The position numbers were made by a program, and so were the translations under genes. DNA of 6,055 bases, taken from NCBI GenBank assembly GCA_030612605.1, contig JAUWNO010000146.1, positions 1 to 6,055 on the forward strand, read 5' to 3'. A model generated the notes under the pieces. That model ran no database searches. It was not told the origin of the DNA and saw only the letters and a list, made by a program, of their open reading frames with translations. Below are positions 5,718 to 6,055 of this stretch, piece by piece (the stretch's first letter is position 1; every line of letters starts with the position of its first letter). Source of the DNA: Armatimonadota bacterium (GTDB taxonomy: Bacteria; Cloacimonadota; Cloacimonadia; Cloacimonadales; TCS61).

Positions 5718-5760
5718 ATTTTGGCAACGAACAAAACTAATGGAGAGCACGAAAAGAATT

Positions 5761-5798
5761 CTCCTCTTGAGAGGAGTACGGCTTTAGCCGGGAGGTGT
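5761..5798. repeat. Tandem hairpin intergenic repeat
   Basis: CTCCTCTTGAGAGGAG (5761-5776) is a near-perfect palindrome. Three bases later CGGCTTTAGCCG (5779-5790) forms a 5-bp stem, and GGAGGTGTGT follows. No T-run follows at once, so it is not a standard terminator between pyrK and pyrC. I recall very similar CTCCTC...GGAGGTGTGT strings as interspersed repeats in Bacteroidota-like genomes; a genome-wide copy count would settle it. Confidence 0.55.
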
Positions 5799-5816
5799 GT
5801 GTTATTAATTTGTTAT

Positions 5817-5834
5817 AATTCGTGCAAATTCGTG
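5817..5834 (+). repeat. AATTCGTG direct repeat upstream of pyrC
   Basis: AATTCGTG occurs at 5817-5824 and 5827-5834, a 10-bp period on one helix face, just 14 bases before the pyrC start. It could be an operator-like pair of half-sites or part of an interspersed repeat; the sequence alone does not decide. Confidence 0.35.
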
Positions 5835-5848
5835 GTTTCAAGAAAAGT

Positions 5849-6055
5849 ATGAAAACGTTATTAAAAAACTGTAAATTGCTTCAAGGATTATCGAACATCA
5901 TCATTGAAGATGATAAAATAATCGATATAAAACCTTGCGAATGGTCGCAGACTTTCGCAATGGTTGACAGCTTCGACCAAACAATAGACATTGAATGCAA
6001 TCTTGTAATTCCCGGAGTTATTGATCCGCACGTTCACGTTCGAGATCTGGAACAA
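5849..6055 (+). CDS. pyrC: Dihydroorotase, N-terminal part (cut by window end)
   Basis: PyrC is the zinc-dependent amidohydrolase that interconverts carbamoyl-aspartate and dihydroorotate, the step just before PyrD. Sixty-nine residues are visible, running open to the window end. LLKNCKLLQGLSNIIIEDDKIIDIKP (4-29) is the usual small beta-domain start. VIPGVIDPHVHVRD (53-66) is the amidohydrolase signature, with metal-binding His61 and His63 and substrate-contacting Arg65. A related hydantoinase or allantoinase could share this N-terminus, but PHVHVRD together with the pyrDK context argues for dihydroorotase. The link at residues about 30-44 (CEWSQTFAMVDSFDQ) looks longer and less typical than normal and its DNA contains small inverted repeats. 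The ATG at 5849 has only a purine-rich AAGAAAAG as a ribosome binding site. It is 154 bp downstream of pyrK, so cotranscription is likely but not shown. Confidence 0.88.
   Translation, partial: MKTLLKNCKLLQGLSNIIIEDDKIIDIKPCEWSQTFAMVDSFDQTIDIECNLVIPGVIDPHVHVRDLEQ

Noticed and set aside
5485..5727. Minus-strand open frame over the pyrK 3' end
   Set aside because: It is antisense to the Fe-S cluster region of pyrK, with no recognisable protein features.

Overview
The window is AT-rich bacterial chromosomal DNA with short intergenic gaps, housekeeping genes and several kinds of short palindromic repeat. The gene content is a two-domain SIS-type phosphoglucose/phosphomannose isomerase and a class 1B PyrD-PyrK pair of the type shared with archaea. 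Together with palindromes both between and inside genes, it recalls the Cloacimonadota (WWE1) or a related uncultured lineage. That placement is an inference from style, not from a marker gene.

Layout: (1) 2-802, plus strand: the 5'-truncated end of a bifunctional phosphoglucose/phosphomannose isomerase. (2) 803-1186: a convergent non-coding gap holding a cluster of GACTCG/CGAGTC inverted repeats and two perfect palindromes. (3) 1187-3601, minus strand: three genes with 30-bp gaps, probably one operon. In transcription order these are a 377-residue protein of an uncharacterised family, a 194-residue shikimate-kinase-like P-loop protein, and a 211-residue DUF6398-like protein ending in a sliding-clamp-binding-like motif (QLSLF). 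(4) 3602-3910: a divergent AT-rich gap. Its left end carries a perfect 13-bp inverted repeat, one arm of which contains the ribosome binding site of the 377-residue gene. (5) 3911-5694, plus strand: pyrD and pyrK, overlapping by ATGA. (6) 5695-5848: a repeat-bearing gap. (7) 5849-6055: the start of pyrC (dihydroorotase), cut by the window end.

The right half is a pyrimidine biosynthesis cluster. PyrC makes dihydroorotate; PyrD (FMN) with PyrK (FAD, [2Fe-2S]) oxidises it to orotate and passes electrons to NAD+. The most unusual feature is a 55-bp double-hairpin element lying in frame inside pyrK, which adds roughly 20-28 residues between the nucleotide-binding core and the AGP motif. This resembles the coding-sequence palindromic elements known in Rickettsia. 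The minus-strand three-gene cassette is the part with no assigned function and is the best candidate here for an undescribed system, but nothing in the sequence states its role.
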